DNA of 48,514 nucleotides from NCBI GenBank assembly GCA_035553375.1, contig DATNCY010000343.1, forward strand, positions 1 to 48,514, given 5' to 3'. The number at the start of each line of letters is the position of its first letter. Position 1 is the stretch's first letter. This document shows positions 15,681 through 23,765 of this stretch, piece after piece. A program made the translations under genes and the position numbers. The stretch is from JAJPHU01 sp035553375. GTDB taxonomy: Bacteria; Planctomycetota; Planctomycetia; Gemmatales; Gemmataceae. Below the pieces are notes generated by a model. It made no database searches and had not been told where the DNA came from. It saw only the letters and a program-made list of their open reading frames with translations.

Positions 15681-15694
15681 ACTGACCAGTCAGT
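15681..15694. promoter_or_regulatory. Candidate TetR-type operator upstream of the RND operon
   Basis: ACTGACCAGTCAGT consists of perfect 6-bp arms (ACTGAC / GTCAGT) around CA. It lies just downstream of the proposed -10 box of the leftward promoter, where a repressor would block initiation. Short palindromes of this type are commonly bound by TetR-family repressors of efflux pumps. No such regulator is encoded in the window, so the assignment rests on position and symmetry only. Confidence 0.45.
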
Positions 15695-15701
15695 TCTGTT
15701 A

Positions 15702-15731
15702 ACGGTAGCAACGGCCTTACGGTTTTGTCAA
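15702..15731 (-). promoter_or_regulatory. Candidate promoter for the RND operon
   Basis: On the minus strand a perfect -35 TTGACA (15731-15726) is followed after 18 nt by TACCGT (15707-15702), a weak -10 keeping TA and the final T. It would give a leader of about 215 nt before the adaptor ATG. The palindrome at 15681-15694 overlaps the expected start site. Confidence 0.4.
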
Positions 15732-15972
15732 TCGGAATAAGCCGCTGGGAAAGCGTTTTTCATTTTTGGCGAGGAACTTGGGTTCCCTGATCGTTCTCCT
15801 GGTGGGTGTCTATTACCAGGGTAGACGAGCAGGACCGCGAACTCTACTTGTCTCAACAACTTACAACCACCTTTGCACAATGTTCTTTAGGGCGGGGCTA
15901 ACGAAAAATCCCACAATCCGCGCACCCCGCTCCGCTGGAGGGCGTCTTGACAGTGGTTGCCTATCGAGTATC

Positions 15973-16001
15973 TTGAGAAAGGGTCTCGGCACTCATAATT
16001 T
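15973..16001 (+). promoter_or_regulatory. Candidate promoter for the lipoprotein gene at 16116
   Basis: TTGAGA (15973-15978) is separated by 17 nt from TAATTT (15996-16001), a reasonable sigma-70 type pair. It lies about 115 nt before the ATG in an AT-richer stretch. This is pattern recognition only. Confidence 0.35.
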
Positions 16002-16115
16002 GCTAATCTTCGCCTCGATTGTAAGTAAGATCCAAACCTTCCCGTACTTGTGCTGCGGGCTGGTAGATACCGCTTCGCCGATCCGGCGAGGCTTTCTTCG
16101 CTTCTGGGGTGTGCT

Positions 16116-16553
16116 ATGCGTCAATTCGTTGCCGTCTCGTTGGTCGTACTTCTGTTGGCTGGCTGCGGCTCGAAACGCAGTTCTGGAGGCGTCGTAATAG
16201 GAAAAATCACCTACAAGGGACAGCCGGTAAACGGCGCGACGCTCCAACTCTACTCCGTCGATGGGGCGAGTAACATCACCATCCCCGTCACCCAAGAGGG
16301 AACTTTCCGCACTTCCGACGTTCCACCCGGTGAATACAAGGTCGTTGTGCAACCCGGTGGATCATCCGGTGTTCCCTCCTTGAAGGGCATGGACCCCGCC
16401 AAAGCGGCCGAGGCCAAACAGAAGCTGGCAGGGATGCAGCAGACCAAGCCCACGATTCCATTTCCGGACAAGTACAGGTCGCACCTGAAGACCGACCTGA
16501 AACCCACCATTGTCAAGGGCGAGCAAACGCTGAACCTGGAACTGAAGGACTGA
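16116..16553 (+). CDS. Lipoprotein with carboxypeptidase-regulatory-like beta-sandwich
   Basis: 145 residues. The ATG at 16116 gives a proper lipoprotein signal (MRQFVAVSLVVLLLAGCGS, lipobox LAGC, lipidated Cys at residue 17); in-frame upstream starts would bury it. The mature part begins with GGVVIGKITYKGQPVNGATLQLY and ends its sandwich with FRTSDVPPGEYKVVVQPGG. This is the pattern of carboxypeptidase-regulatory-like (transthyretin-type) domains, common in small planctomycete lipoproteins encoded near DUF1559 proteins. A lysine-rich tail follows (FPDKYRSHLKTDLKPTIVKG). No catalytic site is expected; a structural or cell-envelope role is inferred. The TPR protein gene begins 26 nt downstream and may be co-transcribed. 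Confidence 0.85.
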   Translation: MRQFVAVSLVVLLLAGCGSKRSSGGVVIGKITYKGQPVNGATLQLYSVDGASNITIPVTQEGTFRTSDVPPGEYKVVVQPGGSSGVPSLKGMDPAKAAEAKQKLAGMQQTKPTIPFPDKYRSHLKTDLKPTIVKGEQTLNLELKD

Positions 16554-16579
16554 CCCGCCCCGTTCTTGAGCAACCCGAC

Positions 16580-17788
16580 ATGGCCTCGACCAACACTTCG
16601 ATTCCTGCGACCACTTTACCGGCGCCGTGGCGAAGGCACCGGCGCTGGTATCGGCTGCTTCTGGCAGGGAGTGTGCTGCTTCTGGTTGGGTTCCTGGCTT
16701 GTGAGGGGTGGGCATTCTGGCAGGAACGTTCGGCTCGCCAAGCGATGAATGAGGAACACTTCGACGAGGCACAACGTCATATTGACCTCGCCCTGCGAGT
16801 GCCCCATCGATCGGCTTCGGCTCACTTGCTGGCCGCGCGCATAGCCAGGCAGCGGGGAGCGTATTCGGAGGCGGAGCAACATCTGAGTCGATGCGGCCAA
16901 CTCAGCGGCATGACGGAGGCGGTGCGGTTGGAATGGCTTCTGCTCCGCTGTCAGCGGGGTGAAGCTGATGAACTGGCACCCACCCTGCTGAGCTTGGTAG
17001 CCGGCAACCATGCGGAATCCGTCGCCATGCTTGAGAGCTTGGCCAGCGTCTATATGCGGCAAGCGCGCTATTTGGAGGCGTTGCGCTGTCTGGATCAATG
17101 GGTCGAGCGCGCGGCCGATTCCGCCCGCGCCTTTGATTGGCGCGGCTGGGTGGACAATCAACTCGAACACCGCGATCAAGCTATTCACGACTACGAACGA
17201 TCCCTTGAACTCCAGCCGGGACGGTCGGCTGTTCGGCTTCGCTTGGCCCAGATTCTGGTCAAGAGTTCTCGCTATGGGGAAGCCGTGCCTCATCTCGAAC
17301 GATTGCGCACCGAGTTGCCGGACAATCCGGACGTATTGACGGCCCTGGCACACTGCTGGATGGCCCTGTCCCGGACAGAGGAAGCACGGACATTGCTCGG
17401 CGCGGTATTGGAGGCTCATCCCGATCATTTCGAGGCGCTGCTCCAGCGGGGCAACCTTGAGTTGAGCGACGATCATTTGCCCCAGGCCGAGGGCTGGCTG
17501 CGAAAGGCACTCGAACGAGAACCCCAAGATGTGGAAGCACGGTATTCGCTGTACCGATGTCTTCAGGCACAGCCGAACCGACAACAAGAAGCCCAGAAGG
17601 AACTGGCACGCTGGGAGAAAGATCGCCGGATACGAGAACGGCTGACGCGTTTGTTACGCACCGAGTTGGCCGCCAAACCGGACGATGCGAAACTCGCCAA
17701 GGAAGCAGGTGAGTTGTTCCGGCAATTGGGGGAGGAAAAACGCGGCGCCTTCTGGCTACAGCGGGCTGCGGCCCTCGAAAAACACTAA
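16580..17788 (+). CDS. Membrane-anchored tetratricopeptide repeat protein
   Basis: 402 residues. A basic N-terminus (PWRRHRRWYR) leads into one hydrophobic helix at about 25-45, so the rest probably faces outside the cytoplasm. Residues about 55-400 are a run of TPR-like helical pairs, for example EEHFDEAQRHIDLAL, HRDQAIHDYERSLELQPG, SRYGEAVPHLERLRTELPDNP and LPQAEGWLRKALEREPQD. TPR proteins act as scaffolds; no enzymatic motif is seen. It follows the lipoprotein gene by 26 nt and converges with the multiheme cytochrome gene, which also ends in TPRs; a 28-bp palindrome lies between them. The ATG at 16580 lacks a strong ribosome binding site, consistent with coupling to the upstream gene. Confidence 0.85.
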   Translation: MASTNTSIPATTLPAPWRRHRRWYRLLLAGSVLLLVGFLACEGWAFWQERSARQAMNEEHFDEAQRHIDLALRVPHRSASAHLLAARIARQRGAYSEAEQHLSRCGQLSGMTEAVRLEWLLLRCQRGEADELAPTLLSLVAGNHAESVAMLESLASVYMRQARYLEALRCLDQWVERAADSARAFDWRGWVDNQLEHRDQAIHDYERSLELQPGRSAVRLRLAQILVKSSRYGEAVPHLERLRTELPDNPDVLTALAHCWMALSRTEEARTLLGAVLEAHPDHFEALLQRGNLELSDDHLPQAEGWLRKALEREPQDVEARYSLYRCLQAQPNRQQEAQKELARWEKDRRIRERLTRLLRTELAAKPDDAKLAKEAGELFRQLGEEKRGAFWLQRAAALEKH

Positions 17789-17811
17789 TTATACTCGGCG
17801 TGGATTCGTCT

Positions 17812-17872
17812 GACACAAGCCCGGAGCGCCAGCGACGGGGCGGTCCCGTCGCTGGCGCTCCGGGCTTGTGTC
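17812..17872. repeat. Perfect 28-bp palindrome between convergent genes
   Basis: Arms 17812-17839 and 17845-17872 match perfectly around a 5-nt loop (GCGGT), core CCGGAGCGCCAGCGACGGG. It sits between the convergent stop codons at 17788 and 17884, so it may act as a bidirectional transcription barrier, although no T run follows. Confidence 0.9.
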
Positions 17873-17883
17873 AATCCCTTCGG

Positions 17884-19842
17884 TTATCCTCCATCTTTTC
17901 GGAGGAGACGCATCTGTTGTTGAAACCACGCCTCTCGCTGCGCCAGGTTTGGCGGTTTGAGTCGGCGGATCACGTCAAACTCCTTGCTCGCCTCGGCTTG
18001 CTCGCCTTGCTCAAGCAAGAACCCCACCCACGCCTGCCGTCCCGACACGTTGAACGGATCGAGTTGCAAGAGCGTTTGACAGGTCGCTCGCGCTTCGTCC
18101 ATCCGCCGCGCACGGAGCAGCATACCAAGCAGATGGACCTGATGATCGGGCACGCTGGGATTGATTTCCACCGCCCGACGCCAGTAATCGAGCGCGCGAT
18201 CCGTTTGTCGTTCCATCCCCGCCGCGATGGCCGCGTGAGCCAGCAAGCGCCAGTCTCCCGGTCGTTTGACCAGGACCGACTCCGCTTCGGCAAGGGCTTC
18301 GGAAGAGCGATTCTGTCGTAAGAGAGCCTGCACCTTGCTCGCGCGCAACTCGACATCCTCCGGATCGCGCGTCAAAGCCGACTCCAGCAAGAACACGGCT
18401 TGCTCCGCATGACGCTCGGGCTGGAGCATCCCGGAGTTCATCATCTTCACCAACCCCATGCCAAGCGTGCGCTCGGTTTGCGGATCGCCCTGCGGGAAGC
18501 GATCGTGGTAGAAATCTACAAAAGAGGTCTTTTCAGGATCCATAAGGCGAACGGGCCGCTGTCTCGGCCGGCGGACGATGCGGTGGTCGGTCGAGGCTGT
18601 GTGGGCGACGTCCGAACTGGTGTAGCGCGGCATGTGGCAGCCGATGCAACTGTCCGCGGGGTTCACCTGCTGGCGCTGAAGCAATGACTCGGAACAACCG
18701 TGCTGCCCCTTTGCTTCATCGTGACATTGCAGACAGCGGGCGCGATAGTGAACTTCCCGCTTTTCAGGTCCGACGTACACATGGGGATCGTGACACGTAA
18801 TACAGCCCAGTTTCCGTTTGCCGACCGGACGCTGAAAGCACTTGCTTTGGTACATCTGTTCGACGTGGTTGACCGCCTTGGAGTCCTCGCCGCTGGTGCG
18901 AGCCTGGACCAATACCGCCCAGAAATCGTGCAGAGGCATACCGGGCCGATAATCGAACAGGCCGCGACCGGAACGGACCGTGCGCGATTCGCCCTCCAGA
19001 TGGCACTGCTCGCATACCGCGTCGCGCAGCGGCGGCGATAATTCAGCGGGATTGACAATGGTGCGATCGAAGTCTCCCCGCGCATGCAGTTCGCCCGGCC
19101 CATGACAGCGTTCACAACCGATGGCGTGGCCCTCGAAGATGGGAGGTTCAAAGCGATCGGGGTGTTCGGGATGCTGGTGCAGGCGATTGGTGTGGCAGAA
19201 CAGACAGGAGGCCGGCACCACCCGTCCCGCCAGAGCCGACGGCACAAACCCCGGTGACAAATCCCAACGCTGCTTCTGGGTGAACCAGCTGATCGGCGTC
19301 TGAAGCAAATAACCGCTTTTTTCCGTCAAATAGGAGTATCCTTTCTGACCGGAGCCAATCAGCCAATGGACTTCCTGAGTCAGTTCGACGGTAGGCTTGC
19401 GGGAATCATCGAGCAGGATTTGGCGATGCCAGAGATGATCGCCCTCGCGCTTCACCTGGAAACGCCGGCCCAGAGCCGTGAAAGGATTGTTCGTGTCTGG
19501 GCCGTACCGCTGCCGGTCAAGCAGATTCTCGGCCGGAACCAGGGAACGCCCCATGGGATGACGCGCGTAGGTTTGGGCGATGTCCTTGTGGCAGCCGGCA
19601 CACGCCGCGTCGCCAACATAACGGACGCCGGGATCAATGTTCCGATAAGGGCCGGTATAGCTCAGTCGGGGGTCGGTCGGCTGGGTGGACGCGGGGGCGA
19701 GTATCTCGGCTGAGCCGGGGATGAGCCATCGCGCCAGCAAGACGCCGGCGATACTTAGGCCGACTAGCAGCATCAATCCCGCCGCCAGTAAACCGGGACG
19801 CCATCGATTTCCTCGTTTCATGAGCGGAAGTTCGTCCGGCAT
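17884..19842 (-). CDS. Seven-heme c-type cytochrome fused to TPR domain
   Basis: 652 residues. One hydrophobic segment (about 16-42) anchors the protein or serves as an uncleaved signal. Seven CxxCH haem-binding motifs are seen, starting at C81 (CAGCH), C213 (CLFCH), C243 (CERCH), C277 (CEQCH), C347 (CITCH), C370 (CLQCH) and C399 (CIGCH). Numerous other histidines could be distal ligands. Residues about 440-652 are TPR-like (LGMGLVKMMNSG, AVFLLESALTRDPEDVELRA, ALDYWRRAVEINPSVPDHQ). The haem part resembles cytochrome c554-type multihaem proteins that carry electrons in the periplasm; the exact reaction is unknown. Such cytochrome-TPR fusions are common in planctomycetes and often accompany CRTAC1-like FG-GAP proteins, one of which is encoded at 24638-26521. 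Confidence 0.92.
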   Translation of the reverse strand: MPDELPLMKRGNRWRPGLLAAGLMLLVGLSIAGVLLARWLIPGSAEILAPASTQPTDPRLSYTGPYRNIDPGVRYVGDAACAGCHKDIAQTYARHPMGRSLVPAENLLDRQRYGPDTNNPFTALGRRFQVKREGDHLWHRQILLDDSRKPTVELTQEVHWLIGSGQKGYSYLTEKSGYLLQTPISWFTQKQRWDLSPGFVPSALAGRVVPASCLFCHTNRLHQHPEHPDRFEPPIFEGHAIGCERCHGPGELHARGDFDRTIVNPAELSPPLRDAVCEQCHLEGESRTVRSGRGLFDYRPGMPLHDFWAVLVQARTSGEDSKAVNHVEQMYQSKCFQRPVGKRKLGCITCHDPHVYVGPEKREVHYRARCLQCHDEAKGQHGCSESLLQRQQVNPADSCIGCHMPRYTSSDVAHTASTDHRIVRRPRQRPVRLMDPEKTSFVDFYHDRFPQGDPQTERTLGMGLVKMMNSGMLQPERHAEQAVFLLESALTRDPEDVELRASKVQALLRQNRSSEALAEAESVLVKRPGDWRLLAHAAIAAGMERQTDRALDYWRRAVEINPSVPDHQVHLLGMLLRARRMDEARATCQTLLQLDPFNVSGRQAWVGFLLEQGEQAEASKEFDVIRRLKPPNLAQREAWFQQQMRLLRKDGG

Positions 19843-19888
19843 GACGGCCTCATCGAACGGAGAGTAGCGCCATCACAGAGGGACGGCA

Positions 19889-22800
19889 TTACCTTTCGGA
19901 TAGCAAGCGTAGCGCCTCTTGGGCAACGGGGCGTGCGGGGAAGTCCAGTCCTCCACCCGTAGCGGCTTGGTTGTCACCGCCCCATACGTCCAGGGCGGCG
20001 CGAAGATGCCGATGGGCCATCTCCACGGCCCCCGCTTCGAGGGCCAGTACACCGCGCAGCACGCGCCAGTCAGCCTCCTGACGCATCATTCCGGCAGGAC
20101 CACCCAGGGGCTGTAATGCCTTGAACTCGAAGTAAGCGACAGCGGCCAACCCTGCCGGCCCTTCGCCGAGTACCGGACGAGTGAGTACCGCGCGCGCGAC
20201 CCGAAGCGCCGTGGCCGGGCGCACCGGCAAGAGTTGATTTGGAGCCGGGCGAACGTAACGCAGTTTGTCGCACAAGAGATCCAACTCCGCGTCCGCAGCG
20301 GCATAATCGCCGCAAGCCGCCGCCGTCAACGCGAGCAACGAATGATAGGGCGAAAAGCCGAGTTCGCGCTCGTGTACCGGCCCCAACGAGTCGCGAATCT
20401 CATAAGCCTGCCCCGCCCGCAGCATGAGATCCAGTTGCATCTCCACGCCCGCCTTGCCGAAGATCGCCGGATCCGACTCCTGAAGCATCTCCAGCGCTTT
20501 GCGCGACAGCCCATGCCGCAAGGCCAGACGGGCACGATCGAGAACCCCGGAGGGATCGGTTTTCCCCGCGGTGTTCACCTCGTAGGTTTTCAAGGACTGA
20601 CGAACCAACGCGTCCATCTTTTCCACGTCCGGCTGTAAGGCCGACCGCCGTTCGGCGGACGCGGACGTTTGGGGATCGTGGCTCTTGACTTCTCGCTCAG
20701 CAATCCGCAGTCGGGCGCGCAAATGATCGAGGGTACGATCCCACTGCCCCGTTTCATAGTAGAGCCGGGCCAGCAAGGCGTGGGCCTGGTCGAGGTCGGG
20801 ACGGAGCAAGACCGCCTGACGCAAGGCGGTCAGTAATTGGGTGCGGCGAAGGACGGCGAGGGTGGGCAGTTCGGTCTGCCACCCCTGCTGGCGCGTCTGC
20901 GTGGAGAGCCGGAGATAGGCTTCCCCCAAAAGCAGCAACGCTCCGGCATCATCGGGATTGACCGACAAGGCGCGACGTGCGGCGCGCACAGCGAGCAATA
21001 GCGCTTCGGAGGGGCCACGATCGCGCCTTGCCGCGAACCCTGCGGCAAACGATTCCACCCCCCGTCGCTCCAAGCCATCGTCTCGCGGAGTGAGACGAGC
21101 CGGCGGCAGCAAAGGGATGAGCGCGAGGCGCAAAGCCACCGTGCTGGCCGCGCCGCCGACTTCGCTCCCTGGTCCCGATCCGAGAAGGCCCGAAGCCAGG
21201 GCGGCGAGCCATTGCGTCTCCAGGTTGGCCCGCATCGATTCGGCCTTGAGATCAAAGGAAATCAGATGCAAGGCGGCTTCTTCTCGATCCGGCGAGCGTT
21301 CCTGACGGCTGCGGTAGAAGGGGGCGAACAGTCCCGGCAGTTGGGGAGCACGAGGAGCCGTCAGCGGCGCCCGAGAGTCGGGCGAGGGATGATACGCGGC
21401 TTCCCGAAAATCGATAGGTTTCCACGAGGGAGATGCGCCGGTGCGCCGGCCGAACAGGGCGACGCCGCCCTCCTCCATCAGCAATTCCCATTCGGTCGCG
21501 TTCCGCAGGAGACGGCGATAGGCCAGGGTGGTTCGGTCCCAATCGGGATCATGCACGATGATCCGATCGATCGCATGGGCGTCCAAAAGAGAGTTCAATT
21601 CACCATCGGATTCGACATCGTTAGGCTGGAGCAGACAGCGTCGCATACGAACATAATCATCGGCCACTCGATCGAAGAGAGGCCAGCGCGAATCGAGGAA
21701 GCCTTTCTCAGCGGGACAGAACCAGGCCAGATGGTGGGCGACTTCGGGGCTGAAGGTCAAGGCGAAGCGGTCGGAGCGAAATCGGCCGTCCTCGTGCCAC
21801 CGTTGCATCTGCTGAGCCAAACGCACCAGCGAACCATCCGGCTCGACCGTCCAGCCACGCGGTTGGTAGGGACTGGGTTGAAGCCAACCGAGCCAAGCGA
21901 ACACGAGCAGAGCCAGCCCGGCCAGTACCCCAACTCCCCGCGCGGCAATTCGCAGCCGGCGCAGGGTTTCCGAAAGTGGCCGATCAAAGGCCCACTCCTG
22001 GAGATTCAGCGCCAGGATGGGGCCGGCCGCGACAGCGAAGAAGGGGATGGCGCGAGCCTGATAGATGCTTAACGCGGCCAGCGCCAGCCAGACCAGCAAT
22101 CGGCCGGGATGAGTCGTTCGGCCACAGAAGACGAAAGAGACTGCGCCGGCGATTAGCAAGATGTAGTAAGCCCAGGCACCGGGGCTGGCGAACACCGACG
22201 AGGCCATGAAACGCGCAGCGAACGGGGAAATAACCAGTGTTTGGCCGAGCGGATCGTGCATCAGAGCTTGCTCCGCGTGCGATAGTCCCAGCGAAGGGGG
22301 CCAAGCGAACGTGTGGTAGTGATAGGGCGTCAAGAGACAGGCCGCTACTCCTACCAGGGTCAGCAGCAGGAACGCGCGGAGATCCTTCGCGCCTGTCCCA
22401 TAAACTCCCCTCTCCCCTGTACTCGGGGGAGAGGGGTTGGGGGTGAGGGGGAGAGAATCCCGCTGAAGCCCCACCCCCTCACCCCAACCCCTCTCCCCCT
22501 GAGTACAGGGGGAGAGGGGTTCATGGGGCAGGTTCTCAGCGGCGAACGGCCGGCGTAAGCCAGCTGGTTTAGGGGTGAACAGGCGCAGCGCTTCACCCAG
22601 CGCGTACAGACCGACCAACACGGGACCGAGCAGAAACCAGCCATCGAGATTGGCCCAGAGAGCGAACAACGGCACCAATAGCCAACGCGCCGCCCGCGCC
22701 GTCTCCGCCTGGGATTCCGCAAGCAAGCACGGACGCTCAAGCAGGTAGAGAGTCAGCATCACGCCGAGTAACGACAGGCAGACAGGCTGAAGCAGCAGCC

Positions 22801-23353
22801 AAGGCCCCAGCGCCAGCATCGCGGCGGCGGCGACGAGGGAGAAAATACCCATCGGTGTCCCTCGCCGGCGGAAACAGAAGAACAACGCCGCCAGCGCAAG
22901 CGCCAACACGGATTTGGCGAAAACGAGCGCCATCCCGTCACCAAGTTCATGCAACTCGTACAGGATAATATCGCTGAGCCAGGTGTGATTGACCCAGAAG
23001 TCGCCGTGGGTGGTGGAAGCGAAAGGATCCGCCCCGCGCACGGATTGTCCCTGAACGAGCCGTCGGCCCGATGCCAAATGCAACCACAGATCACTGTTAC
23101 GAGCAGGCGTGGAAGCAAGAAGAAAGGCCAGTGTGCAGACGAGTACAACGAAGAGACTATCGACTGCGCCGGCTTTAAGGGGCGGATCGTCCAGAGAAAC
23201 TTGGGACGCTGAACGCGGCGCGGGAACGGTCGATGGAGAAGATGCCGAGTGCGTGCCGTCCCCAACTCCCGAAGAGGGGGAGAGCGAACCGGGAGGAATG
23301 GGTTCGAGAGACATGCAACTACCCCGTGGTTTGTCGGGATTCGGGAGACCCAT
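19889..23353 (-). CDS. Large polytopic membrane protein with C-terminal TPR region
   Basis: 1154 residues if it starts at ATG 23353; a second ATG at 23314 would remove 13 residues, and neither has a strong binding site. The N-terminal half has about ten hydrophobic segments. It contains the motif NSDLWLHLASGRRLVQG followed by DPFASTTHGDFWVNHTWLSD (about residues 85-125), recalling GT-C glycosyltransferase-like membrane proteins of planctomycetes and acidobacteria whose function is unknown. The C-terminal half is soluble and TPR-like (DAGALLLLGEAYLRLS, QAHALLARLYYETGQWDRTLDHL). A palindromic element (22405-22521) is inserted in frame in the membrane region, encoding a Pro/Gly/Ser-rich loop. 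The gene lies 46 nt upstream of the cytochrome gene on the same strand, so the two probably form an operon. Confidence 0.8.
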   Translation of the reverse strand: MGLPNPDKPRGSCMSLEPIPPGSLSPSSGVGDGTHSASSPSTVPAPRSASQVSLDDPPLKAGAVDSLFVVLVCTLAFLLASTPARNSDLWLHLASGRRLVQGQSVRGADPFASTTHGDFWVNHTWLSDIILYELHELGDGMALVFAKSVLALALAALFFCFRRRGTPMGIFSLVAAAAMLALGPWLLLQPVCLSLLGVMLTLYLLERPCLLAESQAETARAARWLLVPLFALWANLDGWFLLGPVLVGLYALGEALRLFTPKPAGLRRPFAAENLPHEPLSPCTQGERGWGEGVGLQRDSLPLTPNPSPPSTGERGVYGTGAKDLRAFLLLTLVGVAACLLTPYHYHTFAWPPSLGLSHAEQALMHDPLGQTLVISPFAARFMASSVFASPGAWAYYILLIAGAVSFVFCGRTTHPGRLLVWLALAALSIYQARAIPFFAVAAGPILALNLQEWAFDRPLSETLRRLRIAARGVGVLAGLALLVFAWLGWLQPSPYQPRGWTVEPDGSLVRLAQQMQRWHEDGRFRSDRFALTFSPEVAHHLAWFCPAEKGFLDSRWPLFDRVADDYVRMRRCLLQPNDVESDGELNSLLDAHAIDRIIVHDPDWDRTTLAYRRLLRNATEWELLMEEGGVALFGRRTGASPSWKPIDFREAAYHPSPDSRAPLTAPRAPQLPGLFAPFYRSRQERSPDREEAALHLISFDLKAESMRANLETQWLAALASGLLGSGPGSEVGGAASTVALRLALIPLLPPARLTPRDDGLERRGVESFAAGFAARRDRGPSEALLLAVRAARRALSVNPDDAGALLLLGEAYLRLSTQTRQQGWQTELPTLAVLRRTQLLTALRQAVLLRPDLDQAHALLARLYYETGQWDRTLDHLRARLRIAEREVKSHDPQTSASAERRSALQPDVEKMDALVRQSLKTYEVNTAGKTDPSGVLDRARLALRHGLSRKALEMLQESDPAIFGKAGVEMQLDLMLRAGQAYEIRDSLGPVHERELGFSPYHSLLALTAAACGDYAAADAELDLLCDKLRYVRPAPNQLLPVRPATALRVARAVLTRPVLGEGPAGLAAVAYFEFKALQPLGGPAGMMRQEADWRVLRGVLALEAGAVEMAHRHLRAALDVWGGDNQAATGGGLDFPARPVAQEALRLLSER
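22405..22521. repeat. Palindromic element inserted in frame in a membrane protein gene
   Basis: A near-perfect inverted repeat with arms of about 48 nt, each built around CTCTCCCC...GGGGAGAG sub-palindromes, lies in the coding sequence of the gene at 19889-23353. In frame it encodes low-complexity Pro/Ser/Gly-rich sequence such as LTPNPSPPSTGERG. A related element lies in another gene at 32286-32386, which supports recent mobility. Confidence 0.85.
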
Positions 23354-23445
23354 CGGAACTCGGTTCGGTTGGCTTCTCCTGTCAGTCTAGCGGTTTTCGA
23401 TGCAGAACAAAGTACAATCCCCCCAGGGTACTTCTCTCGATTTGG

Positions 23446-23510
23446 GCGAACGGCCGGCGTCAGCCGGCTGGTGAGAAGCCCCTACCAGCCGGCTGACGCC
23501 GGCCGTTCGC
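23446..23510. repeat. Perfect 27-bp palindrome in the 23354-23765 intergenic region
   Basis: Arms 23446-23472 and 23484-23510 match perfectly with an 11-nt loop; the core is ACGGCCGGCGTCAGCCGGC. The 412-bp gap between the divergent genes also holds a good promoter (23582-23610) for the rightward DUF1559 gene. Nothing else is evident in it. Confidence 0.9.
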
Positions 23511-23581
23511 CGCTGCCGAACCGAATCCGTGGAAGAATGATAGGGCGATGAGGCGGCGGTGAATTTTTCGTCATTTTTTCG

Positions 23582-23610
23582 TTGACTTCCCTCATCAGCG
23601 GTAATACGAT
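23582..23610 (+). promoter_or_regulatory. Candidate sigma-70-type promoter for the DUF1559 gene
   Basis: TTGACT (23582-23587), a spacer of exactly 17 nt and TACGAT (23605-23610) form the best promoter-like pair in the window. Initiation near 23617 would give a leader of about 150 nt before the ATG at 23766. The region is AT-rich compared with its surroundings. Confidence 0.55.
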
Positions 23611-23765
23611 AGCGCAGATGGGTGATTATCGACCCGCTGATCCATCCACAATCTTCGTTTTGCTCTTGAAGAATATGTTGAGTTGCGATGATGCAACGAT
23701 GGTCCATCGGTTGAGAGACGCCTTTCTAAATCGTTTCGTTTTTTCTTATCCTTCGAGGTGCGGTC

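Larger units (their letters stand above)
15477..16115. other. Intergenic region between RND operon and lipoprotein gene
   Basis: This 639-bp stretch separates divergent genes. It holds a candidate promoter and operator for the RND operon (15681-15731) and a candidate promoter for the rightward gene (15973-16001). An open frame from 15766 has no family features and overlaps the lipoprotein gene, so it is not called. Base composition is noticeably more AT-rich than in the neighbouring genes. No TetR- or MarR-type regulator gene is adjacent. Confidence 0.6.

Noticed and set aside
15766..16197. Open frame of 143 codons in the RND/lipoprotein gap
   Set aside because: It overlaps the well-supported lipoprotein gene in another frame and its translation has no recognisable features.
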